From: Alkaliflexus imshenetskii DSM 15055
GTDB taxonomy: Bacteria; Bacteroidota; Bacteroidia; Bacteroidales; Marinilabiliaceae
DNA: 64,000 nt
NCBI RefSeq assembly: GCF_000517065.1
Contig: NZ_KI912105.1
Span: forward strand, 3,596,058 to 3,660,057
Direction: 5' to 3'
The stretch's first letter is position 1; each line of letters begins with the position of its first letter. Below are positions 45,329-54,075 of the stretch, piece after piece. The notes under the pieces are model-generated. The model did no database searches. It saw only the letters and a list, made by a program, of their open reading frames with translations, and was not told where the DNA came from. The position numbers and the translations under genes were made by a program.

Positions 45329-48040
45329 TTAAAATCTAAGGCCTACGTTCAGGAAGAAGTTTCGTCCTTGCGCATAGTAGTACTTCGGAGGGAAGCTGTC
45401 AATGTTGTTGTTAACAAAGTCGTATCGTCCCTGTTCAAATCCTCCGGTGCGCAGGTTGGTATTGTCGAGCACGTTGTTCACGCTCAGGTTCATACTCAGG
45501 AAACGTCCGTGTTGTAAGCGCATCGAGCGTCCGATTGACAGGTCGAGGGTGCCGCCAGCCTTGTATTTCTCCTGGTTCACCGTTCTTTTTACCCGTTCTT
45601 CGCGTTCCTCCTGGCTGTCGGCAATAAAATTCACTGCTGCTTCGGTACGTCTGATGGGCATTAAATCCACATAGTTTCTATCGTAAAAACTGTAGTTTAC
45701 TTCAAAGAACCAGTAACGCGGATGGGCATAGTTGAGCGAGATGCTGCCAGCTGTCTGCGGCGAACCGCCTACGAAGAAGTTTTTGAGATAGACTGTTTCT
45801 GTGGTATCGGGGCGGCTGGCATTTTCGTATGTCACGTAGCCCAAAGGTCTATTTTTGTATCTGTATTCGGCAATGGTTCCAATGGCTTTGGCCGTGAGGC
45901 GTGGCGTCACCGGCACCGAAATGCCCATCTCTACTCCTCGATGCACTTTGCGAATACCGGTCATCACATAGTTAACAAATGTTCGGTAGCTGTCATGGTA
46001 AAAACTGGTAAGCTCATTCTGGTCGTAGAAGTTTGTCTGGTAAACCGAGATTCGACCAGTTACATGGCGTGTGGAGAAGTTGTAGTTTAAATCGCCGGCA
46101 GCCACTTTCTCGCTCTGCAACTCGGGAATGGCGTTGTCCTTTGTACGTGCCGAAAGATAAGAGTTGAACGGCAGTGGCGCACGGGTTTCGTATATGGCGT
46201 TGGCCGAAACCATGTGGCGTCCGGTTATTTTGTAGACACCGCCTGTTTTAATGGCCTGATCAATAAAATGGTGCTCCTTGCCTTTGCCGAATGAGTTTTC
46301 GGGTGCACGGCCATTTTTCATGTGACCCTCGCGCTGAAATCCGGTGTAGGATAGCTTGGCTGCATAGTAGAGTTCGGTTCGTGGAAAAACATACTCGTTC
46401 TGAAACCAAATTTCGGCGCTGTTCACATGAATGTCATAGTCATAGCCAAACACATCGCCTTTGGCAACCATTTTGTCGGGATTGTTCATGTCGTTCTGCG
46501 ACCGTTGACGGTCGCCTTGAAAGTCTCTCTCAGCAAATTGGTCAATGTCGAGCCAGTATTGTGCACCAAGCAGGTCGCTAACGGTTTTGTAGTGCATCCC
46601 TTTCGATTTTCTCACCTCAAGCCCAACCGAAACTATCTGATTGTTCTGCGGTCTGGTGCGAAAAAGCGAGTTCATGGTAAGTTCCATCAGGTCGCTGTGG
46701 CGCTCTTCAACCATATAAAGCCCTCTTTCACGATCCCTGTTCACGGCATAAAGCCTGTGCCAATCGACCTGCCTTACGGAAGGATCCGTTTGCCAAACAT
46801 GCGTGTATAAGTCGCGCATCTCCTGCGTGTTTTGGTAGTTTGGCAAATATCGGTAGTAGTCGGGGCGCGGGTCGGCTGCATTTTGCCAGTTTAGCGCCGT
46901 GGTGCCGTATTGGTTGTATCTAAAGCCCATTCCTGTAGTGAGATCACTGGTATTGTTAATTTTCCAGTTATGAGATAGGATGGCCGCCGGATCATAGGAT
47001 GTGGCAACTCGGGCATTTCGTTTTTCGCCGTTTTGATAGCCCCAGTTTGGGTTGTAATGGTTGTTGCCTGTGAGGTCATACACCTCCTGAAACGATGGCG
47101 CCTGCTGTCCGCGTTGGGTTGGTGCGCCAAGGGTGGTAAACGAAAGAGAATGCTGGTTGTTGGCTCCAAAAATTTTCTCTATTGAGGCAAAGTAACCAAA
47201 GCTGTTATAAAATGTACCCTCCACATAGCCTTCATCGGCCCAGCGATATCCCATTGAGCCGGTTACGGCCACATTGTTTTCCATCAATCCGGTGGAGTAG
47301 GTGGCCATGCCGCGCAATTTGTAGTTACGATTGGTATAGGATGTGGAAACCCTGCCTCCGGGATTGTATGCCGATGCACGGGTGTTGATGTGACTCACGC
47401 CACCCAAATCGCCAAAGCCGTATCTCGATGGGGTTGTAGCGGTGGTCACATCCCGCATGCGAACCACATCGTTGAGCCCACCAATCATGGAAAAGTTGAA
47501 ACGACCTCTTATCTGGTCGTTAAATTTTACGCCATTGATGTAGGTGTGTGTATACTCGCTGTCGAGGCCGCGAACGGCAAAGCGCATGGCGCCAAACTTA
47601 AATGCCGATTCAGACAGATAGATGTCCTGCGATGCGCCCATCAAACCGATGATGTTTTGTGCAGCAACACCACTTTCATCGTCCGTATCCAAAAAAGCAA
47701 TGGTTGGGATGTCTTCAAAAATGGGAATTTGAGCCATTAAATAGATGTTTCCCAGATCCTGTACCCGTGCGGCATCGGTTCTAATTCTGATGGATTGCAA
47801 CTGATAATCGGGGTGTGTTAAAGTGACTACTAAATCCAAATCAGCCGGAACCGGGATGTGAAATGTTCCATCCGGGTTGGATTGAAAAGTTTCAGCAATT
47901 TCTTCTATTTCAATAATTACATCCGGAATGCCCAGTCCGGTGGCAGGGTCAGTTACTTTACCCCGAATGCCAGACTCCTGGGCAAATGTCAGGATTGCTG
48001 AACTTAAGAGTACCGTAACCAGAAAAGTAAATTTATTCAT
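45329..48040 (-). CDS. TonB-dependent receptor with carboxypeptidase-like N-terminal domain
   Basis: Outer-membrane receptor of 903 aa. After the signal peptide (to about Ala20) comes a carboxypeptidase-regulatory-like domain (GIRGKVTDPATGLGIPDVIIEI, about 25-105), a plug (residues about 130-240, with AMRFAVRGLDSEYTHTYINGVKF) and a long barrel ending FFLNVGLRF. The CarboxypepD-like domain and large size resemble SusC-type importers but no SusD follows; a DUF5689-type lipoprotein does (gap 56 bp). Together with secreted nucleases on either side, the receptor may import nucleotides or oligonucleotides; this is inference. Confidence 0.9.
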   Translation of the reverse strand: MNKFTFLVTVLLSSAILTFAQESGIRGKVTDPATGLGIPDVIIEIEEIAETFQSNPDGTFHIPVPADLDLVVTLTHPDYQLQSIRIRTDAARVQDLGNIYLMAQIPIFEDIPTIAFLDTDDESGVAAQNIIGLMGASQDIYLSESAFKFGAMRFAVRGLDSEYTHTYINGVKFNDQIRGRFNFSMIGGLNDVVRMRDVTTATTPSRYGFGDLGGVSHINTRASAYNPGGRVSTSYTNRNYKLRGMATYSTGLMENNVAVTGSMGYRWADEGYVEGTFYNSFGYFASIEKIFGANNQHSLSFTTLGAPTQRGQQAPSFQEVYDLTGNNHYNPNWGYQNGEKRNARVATSYDPAAILSHNWKINNTSDLTTGMGFRYNQYGTTALNWQNAADPRPDYYRYLPNYQNTQEMRDLYTHVWQTDPSVRQVDWHRLYAVNRDRERGLYMVEERHSDLMELTMNSLFRTRPQNNQIVSVGLEVRKSKGMHYKTVSDLLGAQYWLDIDQFAERDFQGDRQRSQNDMNNPDKMVAKGDVFGYDYDIHVNSAEIWFQNEYVFPRTELYYAAKLSYTGFQREGHMKNGRAPENSFGKGKEHHFIDQAIKTGGVYKITGRHMVSANAIYETRAPLPFNSYLSARTKDNAIPELQSEKVAAGDLNYNFSTRHVTGRISVYQTNFYDQNELTSFYHDSYRTFVNYVMTGIRKVHRGVEMGISVPVTPRLTAKAIGTIAEYRYKNRPLGYVTYENASRPDTTETVYLKNFFVGGSPQTAGSISLNYAHPRYWFFEVNYSFYDRNYVDLMPIRRTEAAVNFIADSQEEREERVKRTVNQEKYKAGGTLDLSIGRSMRLQHGRFLSMNLSVNNVLDNTNLRTGGFEQGRYDFVNNNIDSFPPKYYYAQGRNFFLNVGLRF

Positions 48041-48479
48041 TCTGTTTAAATTGGTTTGGTATGGTTTACTTATCGATTGTTATATTGCTTTTTCTATATT
48101 GTCAACAATCAAAGGTTGATGCTGAATGCTTCCAATGACTGAACAATAGCATTTAAAATAGGTTCAATGCTTACTAAAGTTCCTACTATCAATGAAAATA
48201 TCTTTGCAATTTGCAAAAAAATAAACTTCTTTGTTGTTGACAATTGTCATCAATCTCAATCTGATACATTGATACCTTTATGCGTAGCTATAATATTACT
48301 TATTGTGTTAATTGGGTTTGTGGTTATGGCATTGAAACTAACTGGTTTAATTTTCTCGACCATTGAAATTGGGATTATTAAATTATTAAATATTTTTGGT
48401 ATTGCGTTCAATTTTTTAAAATTGTAATATATTGTTGCCGGATAAACCTTTCATTTACTTGATTATAATAAAAGCATCT
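48041..48479. other. Divergent promoter region with mirrored motifs
   Basis: About 440 bp between the divergent TonB receptor and EEP genes. ATTGTCAACAA (48098-48108) is mirrored by TTGTTGACAAT (48234-48244), and TGACAATTGTCA at 48238-48249 is a perfect 12-bp palindrome. Possible -7 boxes are AACCTTTG (minus, 48117-48110) and TACCTTTA on plus (near 48273). An 86-codon open frame here looks spurious. Confidence 0.55.
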
Positions 48480-49541
48480 ATGCATAAATACAGTTTAAAA
48501 TTGCTTTTTGGAGCCTGTTTTGGGGCATTCTTACTCATAGGATTTGTTCATACTTCGTCGGCACAACAGAAGCGGGCTGGGGTAATTGCTTTTTATAATG
48601 TTGAAAATCTTTACGATACAATAAACGCTCCAGGGGTTAACGATGTGGAGTTTTTGCCCGAGAGCGCTAAAAGATGGAACTCCGAACGTTATTGGGCCAA
48701 GATTGACCAGCTTGCCGAGGTAATATCCAAACTGGGATCGCCTGAGAATGTGCCGGGCCCAGCAATTATTGGGCTGTGTGAGGTAGAGAACCGAACTGTT
48801 TTAGAGGATCTTGTAAAATCTGAACGTATTCGTCACCTCAACTATCAGATAGTTCACTATGACTCGCCCGACCGCCGCGGTATTGATGTGGCGCTGTTAT
48901 ACCAACCACGTTATTTTCAGGTAACCAACTCGCGTTCGGTGCCTCTGATGCTTAAACGGGACGATGACAGCCGCCTATATACACGTGATCAATTGGTGGT
49001 TTCAGGCATTTTTGATGGGGAGCCTATGCACTTCATGGTTCACCACTGGCCATCCCGTTTGGGCGGAGAGGAGCGAAGCCGTGGTCACCGCGTTGCAGCT
49101 GCCAGGCTGGCACGCTCATTGGTGGATTCGATCACCCGCATCGAACCAAATGCCAAAGTGGTGGTGATGGGCGATTTTAATGATGACCCTAACAACGAGA
49201 GCATCCGCTTACATTTAAACGCCCGCAACGACCGTAACAGATTGAAAGAGGATCAGATGTTTAATGCCATGGGAACGCTTTTCCGGCGTGGAGTAGGTAC
49301 ACTGGCGTATCGCGATAAGTGGAATCTGTTTGACCAGATTATCCTCACTCAGAGTTTTCTGGATAAAAATATTGGTGGCTATCGTTTCCACTCGGCACGT
49401 GTGTTTAACGAGCCTTTCCTGGCTCAGCAAGAAGGGCGGTTTAAAGGGTATCCCTTCCGTACATACGTGGGAAATACCTATCATGGTGGATATAGCGACC
49501 ACTTCCCGGTTTATATTCTCCTAATTAAAGAGGTGCCGTAG
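48480..49541 (+). CDS. Secreted endonuclease/exonuclease/phosphatase-family protein
   Basis: Metal-dependent phosphodiesterase or nuclease of 353 aa. The ATG at 48480 gives a clean signal peptide (KLLFGACFGAFLLIGFVHTSSAQ); an ATG at 48432 is in frame but adds a non-signal extension. The EEP motif set is complete: YNVENLYD, IGLCEVENR (catalytic Glu), FMVHHWPSR, VVMGDFNDDPN, and the terminal GGYSDHFPV with Ser-Asp-His. The export signal and divergent TonB receptor suggest breakdown of external nucleic acids or phosphoesters. Confidence 0.92.
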   Translation: MHKYSLKLLFGACFGAFLLIGFVHTSSAQQKRAGVIAFYNVENLYDTINAPGVNDVEFLPESAKRWNSERYWAKIDQLAEVISKLGSPENVPGPAIIGLCEVENRTVLEDLVKSERIRHLNYQIVHYDSPDRRGIDVALLYQPRYFQVTNSRSVPLMLKRDDDSRLYTRDQLVVSGIFDGEPMHFMVHHWPSRLGGEERSRGHRVAAARLARSLVDSITRIEPNAKVVVMGDFNDDPNNESIRLHLNARNDRNRLKEDQMFNAMGTLFRRGVGTLAYRDKWNLFDQIILTQSFLDKNIGGYRFHSARVFNEPFLAQQEGRFKGYPFRTYVGNTYHGGYSDHFPVYILLIKEVP

Positions 49542-49556
49542 GGTGATTTTTTTGCA

Positions 49557-50204
49557 TTACTCAAATTCTGCACCTTCAATTTTTCTCAACTGCCTGAATA
49601 GTTGATTGGCATTTAGTATGCAAAAACTTCGAATGTCATATCCTGCAACTTTAAATCCTTTGGCAACCCAAGTGTTACAGGTTCTGAAAAGGTGATAGTT
49701 GCGGTTGGCTCTGAAATAAAGTGAGGTTTCACCATACAAGTTGCTGGTTTGCACGTTGCCGTTGGCATCGCGCTTATAGCTGCCGGAGAGGAATATGGTC
49801 AGATGGTCAAGTGATTGCCTGTCTATCGGAATTTTTAATATCCGCGCTTTTTCACCATAAGATCTGCGTAGCGGGAGGTTGAAGGCGTATATCTGCAAAA
49901 CACTCGAAGTTGGCCATAACGCAGCCCTCAGTGCAAGAGGCACCAGATTGTGTTGAGCCTGGTAGAACTTTTCATCACCCCAACCAATGTCAATGTATTC
50001 GCGATGCGTGTAGGCAGAGATCTCTGGCCATATCAACGAATCTATATCACTGGTGCGAAGTATAATTCCTGTGTGCCATCTGCTTTGTACCACATACACC
50101 ACATATTCTCTTTCGTCCATAGCTGCATCATGTGCATGCTCCGCTCTGAGTTCGGAATGGCACAATATCAACACAATTGTTATAAGCGACTTAAGAAGGA
50201 GCAT
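49557..50204 (-). CDS. DUF2459 (TIGR02117) family protein
   Basis: A 215-aa protein with an N-terminal hydrophobic signal. It carries VYVVQSRWHTGIIL, DIGWGDEKFYQAQ and FRTCNTWVAKGFK typical of this family, in which Cys and His suggest a papain-like hydrolase fold; function is unknown. It starts two bases after nadD and so is the last gene of the yicC-gmk-nadD operon. Confidence 0.85.
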   Translation of the reverse strand: MLLLKSLITIVLILCHSELRAEHAHDAAMDEREYVVYVVQSRWHTGIILRTSDIDSLIWPEISAYTHREYIDIGWGDEKFYQAQHNLVPLALRAALWPTSSVLQIYAFNLPLRRSYGEKARILKIPIDRQSLDHLTIFLSGSYKRDANGNVQTSNLYGETSLYFRANRNYHLFRTCNTWVAKGFKVAGYDIRSFCILNANQLFRQLRKIEGAEFE

Positions 50205-50206
50205 GG

Positions 50207-50800
50207 CTAATCCTTTTTAGTAACGGCTCTATATAAATTATGTTTTGAAATATACTGGAAAACGCCGTGTGGCAGCAAATAAGGAATGTTTTTTCCTGCA
50301 GCAAGCGCTTCGCGAAGCAACGTGGCCGAAATGTCAAAGACTGGTGCATTTAGCAGTTGTAGTGCTTCCGAGCCATTTTCGATGGCAACCGGAGAACCGG
50401 GGCGCGGGTACACGATGATGTTCTGTGTGTTGGTAAGGCGGTGATAATCTTTCCATCGGTTCAGGCTAAGGTAGTTGTCGGAGCCCATCAGCAAAGTGAA
50501 ACGATGGTTTGGATATGCTATTTTAAGTTCATCCAAAGTGTCTATTGTGTATGATGGCCTGGGCATGGTAAGTTCAATGTCACAGGATTTGAATCTGCTT
50601 TCTCCGGCAATGGCGGTTTTTAGCATGGCCATACGGTGGGTTTCATCAATCAGCTCATCCGATTCTTTAAAAGGGTTGTGCGGACTTAACACAAACCAGA
50701 TTTCATCCAGATTGCCATATTCGAGAATGTAATTGGCAATGGCCAGATGACCAATGTGTATCGGATTGAATGAACCAAACAATAAACCAGTCCGCGTCAT
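50207..50800 (-). CDS. nadD: Nicotinate-nucleotide adenylyltransferase
   Basis: Transfers AMP from ATP to nicotinate mononucleotide, forming deamido-NAD, in NAD synthesis. 197 aa. The ATP-binding GSFNPIHIGHLAIA motif, LSPHNPFK, MGSDNYLSLNRWKDY and the ISATLLREAL signature are all present. It is third in the yicC-gmk-nadD operon, a common arrangement in Bacteroidota, with a 5-bp gap after gmk. Confidence 0.96.
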   Translation of the reverse strand: MTRTGLLFGSFNPIHIGHLAIANYILEYGNLDEIWFVLSPHNPFKESDELIDETHRMAMLKTAIAGESRFKSCDIELTMPRPSYTIDTLDELKIAYPNHRFTLLMGSDNYLSLNRWKDYHRLTNTQNIIVYPRPGSPVAIENGSEALQLLNAPVFDISATLLREALAAGKNIPYLLPHGVFQYISKHNLYRAVTKKD

Positions 50801-50805
50801 AGTTG

Positions 50806-51372
50806 TCAGCCGTTAATGAAGGATGTCACAAGTTCTTCGGTCTCCTGGCAGGCTTTCTCTAGAATGTCGTTTACAATTATATGGTCAAATTGTGGCGCAA
50901 AAGTAAGTTCATATTCGGCCTTGGCCACACGTTTTTCTATCACTTCCTGCGAATCGGTATTTCGGTTGTTAAGCCTTTTACGAAGCTCTTCTACCGATGG
51001 GGGCTGAATAAATAAGGCAAGTGCTTCTGCGCCATAATGCTTTTTGATGTTGATGCCGCCTACCACGTCCACATCAAACAATACATGCTTACCACTGTTT
51101 TGCAGACGTTCAACCTCGCTTTTGAGCGTGCCGTAGCATGTGCCCGGATAAACTTCTTCCCACTCCAGAAAATCACCCTTAGCCACTCTTTGCATAAAGG
51201 TTTCATTGTCCAGAAAGTAATAGTCGCGCCCATCAATTTCGTTTACCCGTGGTTTCCTGCTGGTGGCCGATATGGAGAATGAAAGGTTAAGCGCTTTGCT
51301 TAAAAGATGTTTTACAATGGTGGTTTTGCCCGATCCCGAGGGTGCCGAAAATATGATAAGTTTACCTTTCAT
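50806..51372 (-). CDS. gmk: Guanylate kinase
   Basis: Phosphorylates GMP to GDP, an essential step in GTP supply. The 188-aa protein has the Walker A loop APSGSGKTT (10-18), SATSRKPRVNEIDGRDYYF, FLEWEEVYPGTCYGT (GMP binding) and FDVDVVGG. It follows yicC by two bases, so the two are co-translated. Confidence 0.97.
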   Translation of the reverse strand: MKGKLIIFSAPSGSGKTTIVKHLLSKALNLSFSISATSRKPRVNEIDGRDYYFLDNETFMQRVAKGDFLEWEEVYPGTCYGTLKSEVERLQNSGKHVLFDVDVVGGINIKKHYGAEALALFIQPPSVEELRKRLNNRNTDSQEVIEKRVAKAEYELTFAPQFDHIIVNDILEKACQETEELVTSFING

Positions 51373-51374
51373 TA

Positions 51375-52250
51375 TCAGAGGATGTTTAAGGTCTGCTCTT
51401 TAATTTTCTCCAGCTCATCTTTCATGCGGATAACCAGTTTCTGAATCTCTGAGTCGTTGGCTTTGGAGCCAAGGGTATTTATTTCTCGTCCCATCTCTTG
51501 GGTGATGAAAGCGAGCTTTTTACCAACCGCCTGATCTTCTTTCAGCGTTTCCAGGAAATATTCAATGTGATTCTGAAGTCTCACCTTCTCTTCTGAAACA
51601 TCTAGTTTTTCAATATAATAAATCAGCTCCTGCTCAAATCGGTTTTCGTCAATTTTGTTCTTGTCGGCCAACTCAGCAACGTTTTCTCTTATGCGGCTTT
51701 TGATTTTTTCCAGACGCAGTTGCTCATAGGGCTCTATCTCTTTAAGGAATGTGCCAATCAGGCGTGTGCGCTCCGAAATATCCGCTTCAAGCACAGCGCC
51801 TTCCCGGGTTCTGAACTCATCTATTGCGCGAATGGCATCGCCAATGGCGTGTTTTATCATGGCCCATTCGTTTTCGTCAAGCTCTGCAATCTCCACTTTG
51901 AGTGTGTCAGGCAGCGATAAAATGGTGCGTATGTAGTCAGTTCCCGTTGAGATGCCAAGTTTGTCAGAAATGGTTTTCAGCTGGTGATGGTAATTTTCAA
52001 ATACTGTTTCGTTAATTTGAGCCAGCTTATCGGGTAAAAATGACTCTACTATCATGGTCACATCCACTTTTCCACGATAAAGTGTATCTGCAACTTCATT
52101 GCGCAACTCTAGTTCTTTTTCCCGGTAGATGGCAGGAATGCGTGTATTGATGTCTAACTGCTTGCTGTTTAGCGACTTTATTTCAATATGGACTTTCTTG
52201 TTTGGGAGTTCGCATACGGCTTTGCCAAATCCGGTCATTGACTTTATCAT
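51375..52250 (-). CDS. YicC/YloC-family endoribonuclease
   Basis: RNA-related protein of about 291 aa; E. coli YicC and Bacillus YloC are reported as endoribonucleases. The start is the ATG at 52250 (MIKSMTGFGKA), the universally conserved opening; an ATG at 52286 adds 12 residues that are not conserved. SLNSKQLDINTRIP and the C-terminal TQEMGREINTLGSKAND are family hallmarks. It is first in the yicC-gmk-nadD-DUF2459 operon. A TAAATTTG -7 box (minus, 52291-52284) is 34 bp upstream. Confidence 0.94.
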   Translation of the reverse strand: MIKSMTGFGKAVCELPNKKVHIEIKSLNSKQLDINTRIPAIYREKELELRNEVADTLYRGKVDVTMIVESFLPDKLAQINETVFENYHHQLKTISDKLGISTGTDYIRTILSLPDTLKVEIAELDENEWAMIKHAIGDAIRAIDEFRTREGAVLEADISERTRLIGTFLKEIEPYEQLRLEKIKSRIRENVAELADKNKIDENRFEQELIYYIEKLDVSEEKVRLQNHIEYFLETLKEDQAVGKKLAFITQEMGREINTLGSKANDSEIQKLVIRMKDELEKIKEQTLNIL

Positions 52251-52283
52251 GAGGGATGTTTTTACTGTTAGTATTATATCATG

Positions 52284-52291
52284 CAAATTTA
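52284..52291 (-). promoter_or_regulatory. Candidate -7 box TAAATTTG for the yicC-gmk-nadD operon
   Basis: CAAATTTA on plus reads TAAATTTG on minus, the full TAnnTTTG pattern, 34 bases before the yicC start. No clear -33 element was seen. Confidence 0.45.
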
Positions 52292-52543
52292 GTGATTTTT
52301 TGTGTTGTAGGAGTATTCTGGTGGCTTATGCTCCAATTGTCTCGGCTAACTGCCATTGGTTTGTGAATTGTTTTCAGGATTAACGCATTTTTTTAAAATA
52401 TTTATCAGGCGTAATATGTTGATAATGAGAAAGAAAAAAATAAATGTTTAAGTTTTTTAGAAAATGATTAAACAAAACTGAGCGGCCTGCTGTTTAAGTT
52501 AGAAAGATTCCAAATAATGAATTTTCACTTAAAACAAAAAGTC

Positions 52544-53881
52544 ATGAAAAAGTATCTGAATTATTTTCTGTTGGCAGCTTTGGTGTTGCCATTAACACTT
52601 GTCTCATGTGACAACGACGACGAAAAGGATGATCTTACCAATGGTAGCAACACAATTGTGGATGTGGCAGTTGCCAACAGCGATTTCTCCATTTTGGTTC
52701 AGGCCGTTCAAAAGGCCGGTTTGGTTGATGCCCTATCCAACCCCAACGCATCTCTTACAGTTTTTGCTCCTACTAACCAGGCGTTTGCCGCCCTTTTAAC
52801 CGAATTAGGCTTTTCCAGCCTCGATGATATTCCAAACAGTGTGTTGCAATCTGTTTTACTTTACCACGTGCTGGGCGAACAAAAAACCTCCACTCAGCTA
52901 ACTGATGGTTATTATTCGTCATTGCTGGCAGGACCAGCGCAGGGACTGAACGTATCAATTTATAAGAATGGTTCAAAACTTAACAACCGTGCCACCATCA
53001 CCACGGCAAATATTATGGCCGACAACGGTGTTATTCACGTAATTGATAAGGTTATCCTTCCCATGAGTATTGCCGACCATGCCATTGCCAATAGTAGTTT
53101 TAGTTCATTGGTTGCCGCGGTGTCTAAATCGGGTCTTGTAGAAACGCTTGATTCGGATGAGGTGGCATTTACAGTGTTTGCACCAGTTAACGCTGCCTTT
53201 ACGCAACTGCTAACCGACCTTGGTGTGACATTGGATGATTTGAGTGCAGAAGCTTTAACACCCATATTGCTCTATCACGTGGTGAATGCTATTGTGCCTT
53301 CTACTGCTGTAGCCGCAGGTTATGTACCCACACTTTCAACCGCTCAGAACAGAAACGTGAGCTTAGGTATATCTGTTGATGGCGGGGTTAAGCTCAATGG
53401 TTCAGCTAATGTGGTGGCTGTGGATGTGGTGGCTACCAATGGAGTGATTCATGTAATTGATAAAGTGGTAACGCCTCCAACCGTGGTTGACATTGCAATC
53501 TCCAATCCTTTATTTTCTATACTTGTTGAGGCTGTTGTGAAGGCTGACCTGGCCGAAACACTTAGTGGTGCTGGTCCTTTTACCGTCTTTGCTCCAACCA
53601 ACGCGGCTTTCGAAGCTATTTTTGCAGCCCTTGAGGTTAGTGGAATTGCGGACCTCTCTGCAGAACAGCTCACTCCAATTCTTTTGGCACACGTTGTAAG
53701 TGGAAATGTGGCTTCAACTGATTTGTCCAGTGGTTTGGTTCCAACGTTAAACAGTGAGAAGTCTCTTGACATCGCCGTGAATGGCGGCGTAACAATCGAT
53801 GGCTCAATTAACGTGGTGCTGGCCAATGTGCAAGGAACCAATGGAATAGTGCATGTAATTGACAAAGTTATTGTGCCTTAA
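52544..53881 (+). CDS. Fasciclin-domain lipoprotein with three FAS1 domains
   Basis: Surface or periplasmic adhesion-type lipoprotein of about 445 aa. The start is the ATG at 52544 (MKKYLNYFLLAALVLPLTLVSC); an earlier ATG at 52517 adds nine non-signal residues. Three consecutive FAS1 domains follow (about 40-170, 175-307, 312-445). Each opens with a variant of VVDVAVANxxFSxLVxAV, contains TVFAPTNxAF, and ends NGVIHVIDKV. Ligands are not known. The mature N-terminus is rich in Asp. Confidence 0.93.
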   Translation: MKKYLNYFLLAALVLPLTLVSCDNDDEKDDLTNGSNTIVDVAVANSDFSILVQAVQKAGLVDALSNPNASLTVFAPTNQAFAALLTELGFSSLDDIPNSVLQSVLLYHVLGEQKTSTQLTDGYYSSLLAGPAQGLNVSIYKNGSKLNNRATITTANIMADNGVIHVIDKVILPMSIADHAIANSSFSSLVAAVSKSGLVETLDSDEVAFTVFAPVNAAFTQLLTDLGVTLDDLSAEALTPILLYHVVNAIVPSTAVAAGYVPTLSTAQNRNVSLGISVDGGVKLNGSANVVAVDVVATNGVIHVIDKVVTPPTVVDIAISNPLFSILVEAVVKADLAETLSGAGPFTVFAPTNAAFEAIFAALEVSGIADLSAEQLTPILLAHVVSGNVASTDLSSGLVPTLNSEKSLDIAVNGGVTIDGSINVVLANVQGTNGIVHVIDKVIVP

Positions 53882-53936
53882 TCATAATATTGGATTTATG
53901 ATTTGAGTTTCCGATTCATTATGAGTCGATAACTGC

Positions 53937-54005
53937 TACCGGGGATTATTCACAAACCTATAAACAGACGTTTTAATTGTGATTAATCCCCGGTATAGGT
54001 TTTTG
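53937..54005 (+). terminator. Large intrinsic terminator after the fasciclin gene
   Basis: TACCGGGGATTATTCACAA (53937-53955) and TTGTGATTAATCCCCGGTA (53977-53995) match at 18 of 19 positions and are followed by GGTTTTT. A 21-base loop separates them. Confidence 0.8.
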
Positions 54006-54075
54006 TTTGTTTTGTAACTATTTTTGGGCGCAAACATGAACAAAAAAACCATTTTTTTCGTTATTCTGGTTAACA

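Noticed and set aside
48167-48427. 86-codon open frame with hydrophobic C-terminal half
   Set aside because: It lies in the divergent promoter region, has AT-rich random-looking composition, no ribosome binding site, and overlaps palindromes that look regulatory.
52599-52799. Alternate-frame open frames within the fasciclin gene
   Set aside because: Shadow frames of the repetitive FAS1 coding sequence, with no start signal of their own.
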